DNA of 64,000 nt from Fasciolopsis buskii (taxonomy: Eukaryota > Platyhelminthes > Trematoda > Plagiorchiida > Fasciolidae), in the NCBI GenBank assembly GCA_008360955.1, contig LUCM01011240.1, forward strand, positions 1 to 64,000, written 5' to 3'. The notes under the pieces were generated by a model. The model did no database searches. It saw nothing but the letters and a program-made list of their open reading frames with translations, and was not told the origin of the DNA. A program made the position numbers and the translations under genes. Position 1 is the first letter of the stretch; each line of letters begins with the position of its first letter. Positions 37,351 through 49,316 of the stretch are shown in pieces.

Positions 37351-39009
37351 ACTCGGTACCTCCGGAAATCGGTCGCGCCTCCAGGAGACCCAGGTCATGA
37401 GTGTGAATTACATCTTTGCAACCCATAATTTTGACCTCAGCCTTTTTCAACTCATGCACATAAAAACAGCAATGGGCATGTTTTGACAACTAGAGCTGAT
37501 TATTATCATTCCATTCTCATTTGCAGCAAATATTTTGCAGTGTCATATATTGACATGATTGTGCTCTGTCGTGTTGTTCCATCTTGAGGAAGGAAAATGG
37601 ACCCGGTAGCTTTAATCAGACTTATCTTGCACATTGGAGGGTGGGTGACGAGACAGAAGCAATTCATATTAAGACCATCGGATAATATCCAGCGGAGCTA
37701 GGATAACCTAGATTTTTATTGATCATAACTATTCAGTAACGTTGGGAGATATATAAGATTCATGAGCAGTGAAATGAAAAGAAACACTTAATCGAAAAAG
37801 CTAACGGATTGCGCATTCCCGGTCATACTGATGCCGAGCGTGGGCGGGGTATTTCCTCTTTCTTCATGCAATACGCTCGGGAGGAGAAGTAACTTGGCCT
37901 GAAAAAGAATGAGTATGGAATATGTAGAATGCTGAGGTACTGTGGCGAAATTCAGGAAGTCAGAAAATATTGCGTTTCCTTAGAGACAGTGTTCTCGATT
38001 CACTAGCCAGTAGACATTGCAAGAACTTGCCGATATGTTTGTGCCCCGTCTCGGAAATGATTTTGGAGCAATGGTTGAGATAATTGAGCAGCGGCAACAC
38101 AAGAACTTTATTCTTAAAGCAGCTAGGGTCGAAAGGATAAGAGGTGGTCGGGTGAGAGGCGACAAAAAGTGAAGCTATATTTCGGGAATCACTGACACCT
38201 GATAATAAACTAGATATATACCCTGTGTTTTTACACTTCGTCTAGTTCAACGTCAGCCTGTGTCAGTTTCATTAATAAAGCCACGTCTAGTAAATTTGCT
38301 TCTTTAGACTTACAGTGGAATAACTTTGGGTATGACTTAATGCAACTCGGCAAACCGTTTAAAGATTTAGAAAACGAAGCGGTGAAGAATGTTTCTGTGA
38401 TCAATGGCCGAACCAAGGAAGTCTCGTCGAATAATATCGTGTACGAAATGGGCAGGGTACCGCTGGCTTTGTCTGATAATTTTTTAGCAGACTTAATATT
38501 ATCATCGTAAGATTATGCTTGGCACGAAGAAGTCAGTTTGCCTCGTGCCTGGAGAGCTCACGCGTGGCATGTAGTTGAGATTAAAAGAGAGAACAATTAG
38601 GTTTCTCGCGATTGAGCTTGGATGAACTAATACACGAATTAGCAGTTAGTCAGATACCATTAGGAATGTGGTCACGCCTGGAGTTTGAGTGTAACTAATT
38701 CACAATCTTGAGTGCCTAAAGCAACCAGGTCATTGAAGCAGCTGTTTTAGCGACAGCCTTCTGGTGGTGAGTTTGTTCGTAAAAACAGAAAGAACCAATG
38801 AAGCCCCAAATCCCCAACCTTACGTCGTACTGAAGACCGCGAGTCATTCACAGAGGGCAAGCTAGGGTCGTGCCATTTATACGATATTACTGATACTTCT
38901 TCAGCAGAACGGTTTACAAATCACCGTCATCAGTTATTTAAAGGTTAAATGCTTTTAGTTACAAATGCAAAGAGTGATTTGATTTTGATATTTAACATTC
39001 TTCAGATCT
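37351..39009. other. No feature recognised
   Basis: No domain, repeat or plausible exon identified. Short frames at 38,165-37,980 and 38,416-38,231 (both minus) lack motifs. Confidence 0.35.
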
Positions 39010-39760
39010 GATTGAGCCCTTTTACAAAGGGCATGGGTTGGTCCGCAATATTCCACAGCGCTGTTACAAAAGCTTCTGGTGTGAATGCAATCACCATGAT
39101 CTTGCAGACTTTCTGACAGCTGAAAACGATCCCACGCGGCCCTTCTTCTCCAAATTTATTAGTGTACGACTTCGGAGGTTCCTATGTTTTCCCGAGGCAC
39201 GAACAGGTGCTTTGCTTTATTTACAATTCCTCTGATTCTTGCCCAGTGCCGACTGGTGCATAAAGGGGCCGGGCCTTTGAAAATGAGTTAGAAAGCTCAT
39301 CATACCTGGAAAATCAGACTTGTTGAGGTTTCAGCGAGTGATTTTCTCTGTTTGGGCCAGTACCGTAATGTGGACTAGTTTATAAGTTACGCCCCCCAAT
39401 GTTCCAGCTTGAAGGATGCTGAAAACTTGAATAGGTAGATAGCTCGTGGCTCGTTGTTAGGGGGCCAATCCACTGCCGAAGTAGAGGAAGCCTCTTTCCT
39501 TCGGGTAGGCTGGCCCACATGCTCAGACCAACCTTTTTGGGGCACCGCACTAACGAATGCCCAAGAAGTAGATCCTGAACCTGCAGAGCACACCAGACAA
39601 TGAAAGTATACGTCAGGCAGGTTGAGGTCTTCCACAAGGAGTAGAAAGTTATGGTTAAGCTTGTCCGAGCAATTGATTGCTGCTACAGTTTTGACGTTTG
39701 TTTTATCCGGAGAGTTTGGCGGTCTGTATGACTTTCCCACAAAGCATCCCTTTGTTATGT
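39010..39760 (-). mobile_element. CR1-like non-LTR retrotransposon, endonuclease fragment
   Basis: Minus-strand 39,740-39,387 reads SYRPPNSPDKTNVKTVAAIN, LLLVEDLNLPDVYF, GWSEHVGQPTRRKE and a SAVDWPPNNEP block. This is the order YRPPNS, GDFNLP.I.W, HV..PTR and LDLV.TN of a CR1-type APE endonuclease. The GD of the catalytic GDFN block has become VED. Continuing to about 39,010, DFPGMMSFLTHFQRPGPFMH in a shifted frame resembles the linker before the RT. No RT follows, so this is a 5' fragment. Confidence 0.78.
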
Positions 39761-39979
39761 ATTCGCACAGCTGCTAAAGCCTCCTAAGTAACTTTGTCCA
39801 AGATTGTCAGTGCGGCCAGTGACCTTTAGCTTGCTGCTGGTGTAGAGTCCTCAAGGATGTCCACTCCTTGAAACCGACGTTCTGCTTCAGGGACGATTGA
39901 ATGCGCTGAGATCTTGGTAACGCCGGCCAACACGGCTTTACGCTGGGTTGCTAGATTTGTGAGCTCAGGTAGTTTGAGA

Positions 39980-41480
39980 CGTAATCTATGGCTGCTGGTC
40001 TAGATGCAGTTGCATCACCGTAGCCCCTTCCAATCCGAGTTTACTGTCAGTGGAATGAACTGCTTGGTGGTTAGTCGACGACGTGTCTGCCGGACATTCG
40101 CGCATCTTCACGCTGCCCACAACCTGATCTTCTAGGGTTTGTCTGTACTGGCCTCTACCTAGCCTACGGCCGCCTTCCCCGCTGGAGCCGGCGGCTCTGT
40201 CTTTTGGACCCGAAGTGACTTCTGCTAGTTGAGCCATGCTGTCCAGCAGGACTGCTACGGGAATTGCTGTGACCTACCAGGCTCTTTGTTCCTGCCCTGT
40301 TTGGTGGTCACTCCTGTGCCTACATCTGCGGAAGTGTATGACAGATGACTGTTTTTGACACGTGCTACCTTTCCAGCACTGCCTGTCATGAATGCTCAGA
40401 GCAAAATGACTCGAAACAGTCTCGAATGCGAAATGTTCGCAGAGTAAGAAGGCCGTGGCCGCATACTGATTTCGCAGACTGCCATCCCTCGATGGATAAC
40501 CACGAAGTTATGTATTTCTGCTTATCTACGTCACGCAGAGCACGGAGCGGCTGGTCCTCGAATCCGGTATTCTATGTAAACGATGCTGCCGGCCAAGAAC
40601 TTCCATTTGCTCAATGCCTCGCCCTGCCGCTGTTATTGTTAGTTGGAGGCGGGGGGATCTGTCGGCATGCGCCCTTTCAAGCAACCCCGAAGTTTTGCTG
40701 CTGATGACAGCGGTCTCCCGGCGTCCTTCGGTTATTCTAGTCTCACCTTCGATGGTCCAGGGTTTGGGCAAAAGCTGCACCTCCGCAGTCTGCCATATTC
40801 GTTAGCCACATTGCGTGAATGCATGCAATTTATATCCTATTGAATAACTTTTGGAAGTTGTTCCTGTCGTGCCCTCTCGCTCCGCTAGGAAGGGTGTGGC
40901 AAATTCGTCAAAGCTGAATCCCCTGAAGAAGTTGGTGATAGGGCGCAGGTCGTGCTAGTTCAGTTGGTTAGTGCTGGAATGATTTCTCGTGTACTCTTTC
41001 CCACATACCGCCAATCAAGCAGTCCGTAGGTGCAGTCATACTTTTCCCGTCCTTGAGGTCACCTTGAGCACCTGAGAGGCTTGTGTCACGGTGCGAACCG
41101 CGGGCTCATCAATAGTTCCTTGTTCTGCGATAGGTGTTTGGGTCCCATTTTTTCTGTCGTCGGTGTTTCGCTGCTAATCTTAAGGAACCTCTGTTGCTTT
41201 ATTTACGTGGGAACTGCTGAGACGCATACCTCCAACTGGATGCGCTTTCCTGCCAGCCGTCCCTGCTAGTCGGTGATCCAGTACTGGGTTAATTCGGTCT
41301 GCAGATCCATGAACCTCTTGAGGGAGTGTCCAAATATGCTTAGGGCTCCTGGTCTTATATTAACAATTGTGTTCTGGAAATCCACACAGAATCTCATGCT
41401 TTCCACAGACCTCGTAGAATCCTTTAGCAATTTTGCTGCATTCCCTGACATATCAAGGCACCCACGCATCTCTGTGGATT
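39980..41480 (-). mobile_element. Possible remnants of an LTR (Gypsy-type) pol gene
   Basis: The minus-strand frame 41,469-41,266 contains MRFCVDFQN, which resembles the RFCVDYR block of Gypsy-type reverse transcriptases, followed by a TQYWITD segment where the GYWQI region could lie. Near 40,150-40,000 a frame with VVGSVKMRE and HSTDSKLGL might be the end of an integrase. Nothing between is readable, and no LTR, primer site or YVDD box was found. The class is a guess from one motif. Confidence 0.35.
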
Positions 41481-42835
41481 ACTTCATTTTCTAAGGTTAG
41501 CTTGCAGCTTCACTTTGCTGCGTGGTTTTTTGCTGCCCCTCAAGTTTGGCCCTCCTTTTGGATGATCCCCCTACTATCCCCCCGATCATTTTAGTTTCCC
41601 ATCTAGAGGAGTAGTCATAAATAAACCGAAAAGTAGATATGGCCCCAGTGGTCTCTACTATGTGTATAGTGATCCCGGTAGAACTCAGGTGGCTCTAAAA
41701 CTCTCAGAGATGTTTCGAAAGTGATTACGTTTGAGCACTCTAATCGGTGGAATAAAGAGGATCTGCCTATTTCAAATCCAGACAAATTTACGAAAATAAT
41801 AATTGAACGAGAGAACCTGAAATCCAAGCCACATTCGTATCGTTTACCCGAATTTTAGAAAAACTGAGTGGTACAATAGAATTTAGAGTGATCCTCGCCG
41901 CTGTGTCCCAAAAAGCCTCTTTCATCCATCACATATTGCATGTACAAGCTGTCCAAACACTCTACCGATACGTTGCAAATATCCTTGGCAGCATTTCCGA
42001 AGTGTCACTCCAGCCGTGCACTTTTTAAGGGCACTTGTTTTGTTCCTCTTGCTTGAAGAATTTTGATCTAGAAATCATCTACATTTCCGTTTGACTTAGT
42101 ATTTGTACCGATCGTATCATGGTGTCTCACCCTTTTTCATCAGAGGCTTGCGTGACAGAGATGGCTGAAAGTATAGAGTGCAGGCCTTTTGAAATGTGGA
42201 CTCTTGAAATGCACAGGCCCGCCAGGCGAGTACTACACATTCTTCTCCCAAGATGAGCGGGTGTAATGGTTCTGTCCACATATCAAGGAATCAGTAATAA
42301 CAGTATATCAGGCAAAGTTATCCCTAAATGTAAAATTGCACCCCGAAAGGCACAGTGACAAGGGGGGATTGGGCGCGGTGCAACATGTTTTATGCGGAAG
42401 TCGCAAGGGTATCAAGCACCACAATCAAAATGAGGCAAACCTGAACCCTGAGGAGCACGGCAAAAGTGGTTTGTTAAGTCAACACCCCTAAGTTCCGAGC
42501 TACTTTGAAGGTGAAATGTCCAAGATTAAATGAAGCGAGCGAATATATAGCAACTGAAATCCGAAGATAGGCTGTATTAAAGACAGGAGCATGTTTCGAG
42601 GTAGGATAGGTTATTCCGAGAAATTTGAGAGAGCAAAGAAGCCGAGTATCAATCACTCCCAGGACATCCAAATTACTGGTCCTGAATAGCGTGCAGCCGC
42701 CTATCAAAGAATCGAAGTGCAGTAGAGAATTGGATTTTCGATGAGTGAGGAAAATCGTGCGGCTTATCGGCCTAAATCTCAATATTTTATTGACAGAGAG
42801 TCACAGAAGTAGGGATGGAAGCAGCGGTACTTAAA
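41481..42835. other. No feature recognised
   Basis: Short frames only (for example 42,782-42,474 minus). No retroelement motif could be placed. Confidence 0.35.
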
Positions 42836-43570
42836 GAGATAGATGATTTCTTAAATGTCAGGATCTTTGGGACCCGGGTAAGAGAGGCCATATTGGACAT
42901 AGGGTTGATTAATAGTGATGTGCTTCATGACCCAGTACTCGGGCTACTGTTTATTTACGGTTCGCAAATGGTCAAACCATGAATCTGAGGCCCCCAAGCT
43001 TTTTCTTCGCGGATGGCATGCGAATGGTTGGGTGCTCTGGACATGATGTTCTTTGCAAGGATACGGTCTCAGCATTACACTAGACATACACCTGGGTTAT
43101 AAAACCCAACAAGGGGAAAAGCTACTTGCTTTCAAGGAAGGCAGATGGCATTAAAATTGCGCGCAAGGATGGTCATCATGCAATAGACGTAGTAAACACG
43201 ATGACGAATCTTGGTATCCATGTTACGTCGGATTTTAAGTGGGGTGACCATAGTGCCAAATTGGCAGAGAAAGCTAGGGAACAGCATTTTAGACTGAAGT
43301 CAGCGCTGTTCTCCCGAAATGCTAGGATTACGGTCCATTCGTATGAGTACTTCCCTAGGAATAACGAAGAGTGCTGCCCCCAGATGCGGTCCCATTTTCC
43401 AGGATGGGCAAGGGCATTTTAAAACGGTGCAACCGCGGTCCGCACACAACTGTGAAATTTGAAAAAGAACTTATGAACGGAGAGAGACGGATTTGGGCTT
43501 GTTCTCACTGGAACGCCGAAGGACTAATGGGATCCCACTTTGTCGATGGAGAAAGTTAAAAGCTTTCCAC
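42836..43570 (+). mobile_element. CR1-like non-LTR retrotransposon, RT palm and C-terminal fragment
   Basis: Near 42,925 a frame reads DVLHDPVLGLLFIYGSQM, the GVPQGSVLGPLLF block. Near 43,000 follows SFFFADGMRMVG, where FADD has become FADG. The frame at 43,126-43,422 reads MTNLGIHVTSDFKWGDHSAK and EKAREQHFRLKSALFSRNAR, the thumb region typical of this clade. After a frame change, 43,430-43,560 (RCNRGPHTTVKFEKELMNGE) is the RVQRRATKMVKGL-type segment. The 5' end and the final C-terminus are missing. Confidence 0.85.
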
Positions 43571-44130
43571 GATGGCCCTCACTCCCAAATGATGAGAAAC
43601 AAACCTGAAAAAGCGCCGCTCTCGGCTGATAGCTGAGAGCTAGGGCGGTAATTGGATGGAACAATTTGTCAAGTTATAATGTTGAGAGTCATGCAGCCAA
43701 GAAGTTTATGGCATTAAATCGTAAAAGGAGTGAGATGAATTAGTAAATCCGCATTCAACGGATAAAAACATCACTTATTTCATTGCAACCTTGTCTGGGG
43801 ATGCCCGAGATTTAATCATTCACTCCCCGCTGTGGCGAGATGAGATTTTCTTTACCACACCTTTGCAGCAGAAAACGGAGTTGTTGGAAGGCGAAGGATT
43901 ATGCAAAATGGTTCACACAAGCAGAAATGGATGCCATTGTCTGTGCATACTCTCGGAAAAACTCTGGAAGCTCGTTTGGCCCTTGATTTTACTTCCATTT
44001 CCTGCCATTTGAACTGAACTGATTTGATTAACCGGACGCGCGTATGACAAAGCCGTGCGTTACATGGAAGTTGCAGTCTGTTTGCTCCGGCGGTCATTGG
44101 GGAAGTGTTGATGTATGCATGATTTTGTAG
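43571..44130. other. Flank or intron upstream of the MADF-like exon
   Basis: No domain recognised. The last bases (TGATTTTGTAG before 44,131) could be a splice acceptor; the stretch would then be intron sequence. Confidence 0.35.
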
Positions 44131-44769
44131 GCCCGTATGGAAATTAACCCCGTACAAGTAAAGACAGAGCCTGTCGATTCAATCAGCAGTATTTGTTTCC
44201 CAATACCAGCGGACTGTTCCCAGGGTCCCAATCAGCTGGGTGCTGCGGGCAATGCAGTTCCCGATGGTATGAAACCTCCGCTTGGTTCGGTAGCCTCCAC
44301 AGTGTGCCAAAAAGATGGACAACATTTGGATTTTAATGTGTATCTTGAGTCGAGTTTACAAATATCTGGTGCGGTCAAGTCGGAGTACTATAACTCTGAC
44401 AACCCCTCAAAAAGGGTGAGCAGTGGCTCGTTGAATCCGCCGACTAGTCTCACCCATCCCACAGGAAATCCGAACGAATTGCTTACTGCAAACAAATTCC
44501 AACATACGTTTCACGGAACTAAAGAGACCTTGCAAGAAATGGTGGATACAACAGAAACCAGCCATTTGAAATCCTCTTCACTTGTTTCTCCGAAGCCAAG
44601 TGAAGCGCTGTTTGTGCGGGCTTTAATCGGGCGATGTAAGCGCATTGCACCTCTGTGGTTTCGTGGAGTTTCTTCTATGCGCGAGCGGAATCGTGAGGAG
44701 AATCGTCGCATGGCTAGCAATAACGGGCAATCACAAAGTGACTGGAGCCTGATAGGACTGAAAATTGCG
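44131..44769 (+). CDS. Putative host exon: MADF-like DNA-binding protein with SUMO-type sites
   Basis: An open frame of 213 codons starts with ATG at 44,137. It is preceded by an in-frame TAG that can also be an acceptor (TTTTGTAG|GCC), and ends at a possible donor (ATTGCG|GTTAGT) after 44,769. Both junctions are phase 0. Residues 1-150 are low in hydrophobics, rich in S, T, P and N, and contain two sumoylation-type motifs, VKTE at 8-11 and VKSE at 80-83. Residues about 156-211 read FVRALIGRCKRIAPLWFRG, then RERNREENRR and DWSLIGLKIA. This resembles a MADF (Adf-1/Myb-SANT-like) domain cut near its end by the exon boundary. The likely role is a transcriptional regulator. The MADF call is from pattern only; no other exon was placed. 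Confidence 0.5.
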
Positions 44770-45539
44770 GTTAGTTAGTTGTTATTTTCAGCCACAGTTC
44801 TTTGTTCAGCCCCGTAAGAGTTGTTTTATTGTATGAATGGGTCCTGCAGTTGCTTATCTCAATCAGCTGATGCTGTTAATCACTTACTGCTCGGTCCACT
44901 TCAACTCAACATACACGGATCGTCATCTGCCACGTTTTCATTCATTTTGTTGCATTTTTTGTAATCGTACATGGTTTGCCAAATGCGCGAGTTATTTTCA
45001 TAAGGGGCGTTTAAGGAGATGCATAACTTATCACTAGCCCGTCTTTGTATCTCGAATTGACTTATGCCATTGTGAAAAAAACATGTAGTCACCAAGGAAG
45101 TGTTTAAGGGATGTTTTGAGTAATTTATAGCCCATTAGCCCTGCTATTGAATAACAAAGGACTGCAGTTGTTTGAAAATGCTTAGATTTCGCGATTGGCC
45201 GAAACAAGCAATTCCGTTACTTTGGGACTGACTTGAAAGAAAACTGTCCCCCCGCATGCGAGATGAACAAGAAAGAGTTTTGTGAATGGCGACTGCCGCC
45301 TCCTTTTTTGAATCGCAAACACCAGAGGGATGCATTTATAAAGCAATGAAGGGGGCACCCGAGAATGCACTAGCGACCGCAGATTGGAGGCCAAAATAAG
45401 ATTACTGTGCAGCTGAATGGCCTTTCTTTGAGTTGGATTATAAAATAAACCATCATTAGCTCCACTCCAGGTGGTTGTATTGTTTAGGCATTGAACATAA
45501 TCGAGCATTGCACGAATGGTAGGTAGTAGTAACACCACT
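44770..45539. other. No feature recognised; probably intron or flank
   Basis: A 129-codon minus-strand frame (45,571-45,182) runs out of the adjacent SINE and has no motif. No further exon of the MADF-like gene was identified. Confidence 0.35.
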
Positions 45540-45745
45540 ACATGCCTCGTACATGACAACGACTGCCCCATAGCTTCTGTGGCCTATTGAGCGGGAAAGA
45601 GCAGAAACCTCGGGATTTGGAACGTTCTAATGTGATAAAGAGCCGGATAACAGCGAACTCCCGTCTGCCGCCAAAGTAGTTGGTAGACCTGGAATCCGAA
45701 CCTCTGATCACCACTACCGGCCCAACGCAGGATGACAAATCACGT
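45540..45745 (-). mobile_element. tRNA-related SINE copy
   Basis: On the minus strand a head with GGTTCGGATTCCAGG is followed by GTCTACCAACTACTTTGGCGG and by ACGGGAGTTCGC. This matches the order of blocks in the SINE at 61,847-62,100 (TTTGGAATCCCAG, CACTTTGGTGGTGGACGG, AAACTCGCGTTCGC). The 3' part keeps weak traces of the CCCAAGTGGCCATGGG-like block near 45,580. Diverged and probably 3' eroded. Confidence 0.6.
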
Positions 45746-46189
45746 GGGAATAGTAGAATATGCCCCTAAATCCAGGGCGGAAATTTTGTTTGAGGACCAG
45801 AAGGGAATCCAGTCAAAATTGATGATTATGGTTTAAAACATGGGACTTTCTCAAAGTACCAAAGCAAACGTAGTTGCTGACAGTTGTGTACGATTTGTAT
45901 GCACATTTGATTTTGCTCTCATTAATTTATTTCATCGAACTCGTAGAGAAAGTGGAAAACCTGATGTCATAGAATGCCAGTCTGGGTATAGTTTGAAAGA
46001 GAACCATCAGTAATAGTTAAATTTTTAATCACCGAGGCTCATAGATCAAATGTTTGGCTTTGCTCATCCCCGTAATTCACTTCTTGTCCAAATTTTCTCG
46101 TCTACTATTGTTCGTTCACATTTCTTTTAACTAGTCAGTACTGCGAGTTGATAGACAGAACCAGAAAACACCAGCGCCCGGTTAGCGCT
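45746..46189. other. No feature recognised
   Basis: Sequence between two SINE copies of opposite orientation; no motif found. Confidence 0.35.
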
Positions 46190-46430
46190 CTTTTCAATCG
46201 AAATTGAGTCGACCAACTCTGGGATTGGAATTGTAATGATTATCAGAAAACAGGTAACTGGGGACTTCGTTGATTCCCCGAACCTAGGCTGATTCAGGGC
46301 GACTTTATTCGGTCCTACGCCACTCCAAGTTTCATTATCAAAGTTGCCCCCTCCCCTCGCCCCCGGGCCGTGAATTGGGCTCCACTGGCAGTGGAACATG
46401 TTTTTCACTGCACTCATAGTTCAAGCACTT
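46190..46430 (+). mobile_element. tRNA-related SINE copy, diverged 5' half
   Basis: The 3' half reads CACTCCAAGTTTCATTATCA, then GCCCCCTCCCC, a GGGCTCCACTGGCA block and CACTGCACTCAT. This follows the same order as the 3' half of the SINEs at 55.1 kb and 62.0 kb (CACACCAAGTTTCATTGTTA, CCCTCCC, GTGAGCCC, CACTGCACTCAT). The 5' half is weaker, with CTGGGATTGGAATTG as a possible B-box remnant. Confidence 0.55.
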
Positions 46431-46559
46431 CAGGAAAAATCAATCCGAATTACCGATAACCAAGATGTAACTGGGCGAGAGTTGTAACACGCTGGCGTAG
46501 AAAATGGAAAGCAATATGCAAATCATGTTAGTAATGAGTATCCGGTTAAGTCAAGGAGC

Positions 46560-48010
46560 ATATTATTCGGTGAACCATCCTGCAAGAAGCTATCCGCTTC
46601 ATTTTGAGACACGAAACAGTCTTCTGAAACTAAAATGTGTCTGGTTGCACTAGCTAGGACACCTTTAGCCATGAGTTTGTGATTAGCATATCCATGAAAA
46701 AAATTGTACCATAACTTTTTGGGGGACACAATTTCGTTAAAAAGATGGCATCACTTTGTTGGGCATTCTTTGCCTCGGCTACGCTTGATTCAGATTGATC
46801 ACATTGCCATTGGCCACTGGAGTGGATTAACGGAAAATTGTCCACCATTATGGACCTCACCTGTGGACTCCGGTCACGCCTTAACTCTTGTGCCTATTCT
46901 ATGGTCGCACTAACGCCAAAAGCCCCTGTCCTACGTCGACCTATGTTGCATTCGGAACTTTCTGCGCGGTTATTTTCACTCGCAAATGCCCAGGATGCAG
47001 GCAAACGGTGGAAGATGCTTTGCACACAGCAGTGGACACCATACAAGACTCCAAATACTGTTCGCTTCACAAACGACGGGGATCTTCGACTTTGTTTTTT
47101 CTGTTGAGTGCTTGTAGATCCGTCTCACGCTACATGCGACGTTGCGCATAAGTTACAGAAGTCAGCTGACTGGGAACTCATCGCGAACAATAATGGATAG
47201 AGACATGGCGAAGGCTGCGGCTGTCGGCAGCGGTCGCAAACCTTGTCAAGTAGGAGTACTTGTCTACGAAAACCCGATTTTGACCGTGCCATCAAGGAAT
47301 CTGATGGTTCGTTGATGCACTCACGAACACTGTTTGGAGCATTGAGGAGAGCGCTTTATGGAGTTGCTTTATTGATTCAATTCGACTGCGGGGCTGCCAC
47401 ACATGCAAGTAAAGCACTACTGTTTGATTCCATTCCTTAATCACAAAGGGAAATTATCAGGCAGATAGGTCTCCTTAAAGTGCAGTGCAGCTGGACGAAG
47501 GACGAAATGGCTGGAGCTGGTGTGAATCTGATATTACCGATTTACAAGAAAGAAGGACCACAGTGAAATTGGCTTGCTAACTACCACATTCAAACTGCTT
47601 GCGTACATTTTTCTGCGCCTGTCATTTAGTGTCCACAGTGAGCGTGCGCCTGAAATCCAAGTTAGTTTTTTACCCGGTCAGTGCGTGTATCAATCGCGGT
47701 ATTACAGGACAGGTGTTACAACTCAGGCATGACTTCCGTAGATTCAAGGTCTCTGTCTTGATGTGAAGGCCTTCCACTCAGTCGCTCGTGTGGTTGTATG
47801 TTGCTACCAGCAGTTGAAACTTTCCAGTTGTTTTGTTTCGTCAACTGTTAGCGGCAATTTTTGCATGGGCACGTAAGGACTGGGCGGACGGTAGTTCGGT
47901 AAATGCGCAGCTCTTGCGCGAAACCGGTGTTTTGCGAAACTATAGAGCGGTTTTCCTAATACAGTCTACACGAAGTTTAACCTTGTCTCTGGCCTGGCCG
48001 TTTGGTTGGA
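46560..48010 (+). mobile_element. RTE-like retrotransposon fragment: endonuclease end, linker and RT start
   Basis: The frame 46,704-46,913 reads LRLIQIDHIAIGHWSGLTEN and TSPVDSGHALTLVP, the final catalytic block of an RTE endonuclease (QIDH, SDHAL, here SGHAL). The linker appears as MDRDMAKAAAVGSGRK near 47,190 and IKESDGSLMHSRTLF near 47,290. The RT start appears near 47,520 (LILPIYKKEG) and continues in broken frames (an FFTRSVRVSIAVLQ stretch near 47,670) to about 48,000. It ends where a minus-strand RTE fragment begins. Several stops and frame changes; inactive. Confidence 0.75.
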
Positions 48011-48440
48011 TAGTTAGATCCAGGCATATGGAGTAGTTTATCAATTTCTCCATTGATGTAGGTACAGCTAGGTGGGTCTTGCGAAGATGTAAAGAACTTC
48101 GTTTTTGAATTGTTTATCTGCAGACCAACAGTCTGGTTTAGAACCGGTTTCACAGTCGCAAGATCCTCTCACAGGATAACAATGTCACCGGCGAATTCGA
48201 GGTCAGTAACTAAGCAATCACGACCAATTTGCTTGCGTCAAAAGTTGATGGGGATACGACGCAGTATCAGTTCTATAGCGTATTTGAATAGGACCGATGA
48301 CAGTGAACAGCATTGTTGATCACCGATGTCGAGTGTTGACTCTGTAGGATTCTTTGCGGTAGGCGCGAATGCGCGCCCAGGTTGGTAAGTATAGTGTTGA
48401 CAGTTTACCGTACTTCTTCATCATCCAGTAGCTTAAAACT
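48010..48440 (-). mobile_element. RTE-like RT palm fragment (family B), inverted
   Basis: Minus-strand 48,200-48,174 reads EFAGDIVIL, a degenerate YADDIVLL catalytic box. It is followed near 48,120-48,030 by INNSKTKFFTSSQ and a CTYINGE segment, the block after the palm in this clade. Orientation is opposite to the fragment on its left and to the arm on its right. Only about 140 codons are represented, with stops. Confidence 0.6.
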
Positions 48441-48514
48441 ATGCTTCATAGTGACTGTTTATCACCGGAATAGAATGCTTCATGGAGCTAGTTGGAGCAC
48501 TTTGCTGGAATGGA

Positions 48515-49042
48515 GGATGCCCTCGGACGATCCCAGGATACAGGGATCGAACCAGAAAAGAGTGAGAAACTGTATGATCTAGAATACGCAGATGATGTCG
48601 TGTGTCAATTCGAATCTGCGGATCATGCACAAGGTGCACTAGATAGATTTTCGAGGGCTGTAGCTATGTTGGGTATATGCTTTTTATCTTCAAAGTATGA
48701 AGAGCCATTAAAAGACTGGAGAACAGCGGTTCCGAAAGTGAGACTGGATGGAGAGGAACTAACGATTGCGGGCCATTAAACGGATCTTGGCGGTTGCCTG
48801 GCAGAAGATGGTAGCTCGGTAGTTGAAGCAAACATGCATGTATCCGAATCTCGAGCGGCATACACTGAACTAAATCATTTGTGGCATCGACCTCGTGTTT
48901 CACGGAATTTAAAAGGTCGTTTGTACTTCGCCGTAGTGTGCTCAGTTCTGTTTTGTGGTTGAGAGACAGAGTTTGGCGTGCTGAAGTTGTTCGTCGCTTG
49001 AAGGTTTCTGATCGTCAGTGTTTGTCGAATACTGCTGGAATT
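48515..49042 (+). mobile_element. RTE-like RT palm to C-terminal region, first part, in arm 1
   Basis: The frame 48,492-48,779 reads EDALGRSQDTGIEPEKSEK, LEYADDVVCQFESADHAQG with an intact YADD box at 48,585-48,596, then LDGEELTIAGH. After a stop, 48,780-49,000 continues with GGCLAEDGSSVVEANMHV, HLWHRPRVSRNLKGR and a CG*ET relic of the CGCETW motif. RRLKVSDRQCLSNTAGIF just before 49,042 is the RRLEVFDHRCLRSIARI-type block, where a SINE interrupts the element. Confidence 0.85.
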
Positions 49043-49316
49043 TTTCTATGACGCCTGAAACATGAGTGCAGTGGAAGGCATATGTCCCATGGCCATTTGG
49101 GCCCACTACACAGGAGAGGGGGGAGAAGGGGGACCAGTAACGTTGACTCTAAAATTCGGAGTGAAATAGAACCATAAGATCGCATTAGGTCAGATGTGGT
49201 AACTATCCAGGCGAACGCGAGGTTCCGTCCACCACCAAAGTGACCGGCAGATCTGGGATTCCAAACTTTGACCCTTTCGGTGACAGACACTCATTTCACT
49301 TGACCACCCCCAAGTC
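49043..49316 (-). mobile_element. SINE nested in the RTE-like fragment, arm 1
   Basis: The RTE protein breaks at the AGIGW position. The intervening 274 bases match the tRNA-related SINE family in minus orientation. GGAATT occurs on both sides (49,037-49,042 and 49,317-49,322) as a probable target duplication. The RTE then resumes with a DMPVRNRVLGAG segment. The head (GTGGTCAAGTGAAATGAG, TTTGGAATCCCAG) is at the 49,316 side and the CACTGCACTCATG tail at the 49,060 side. Confidence 0.8.
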
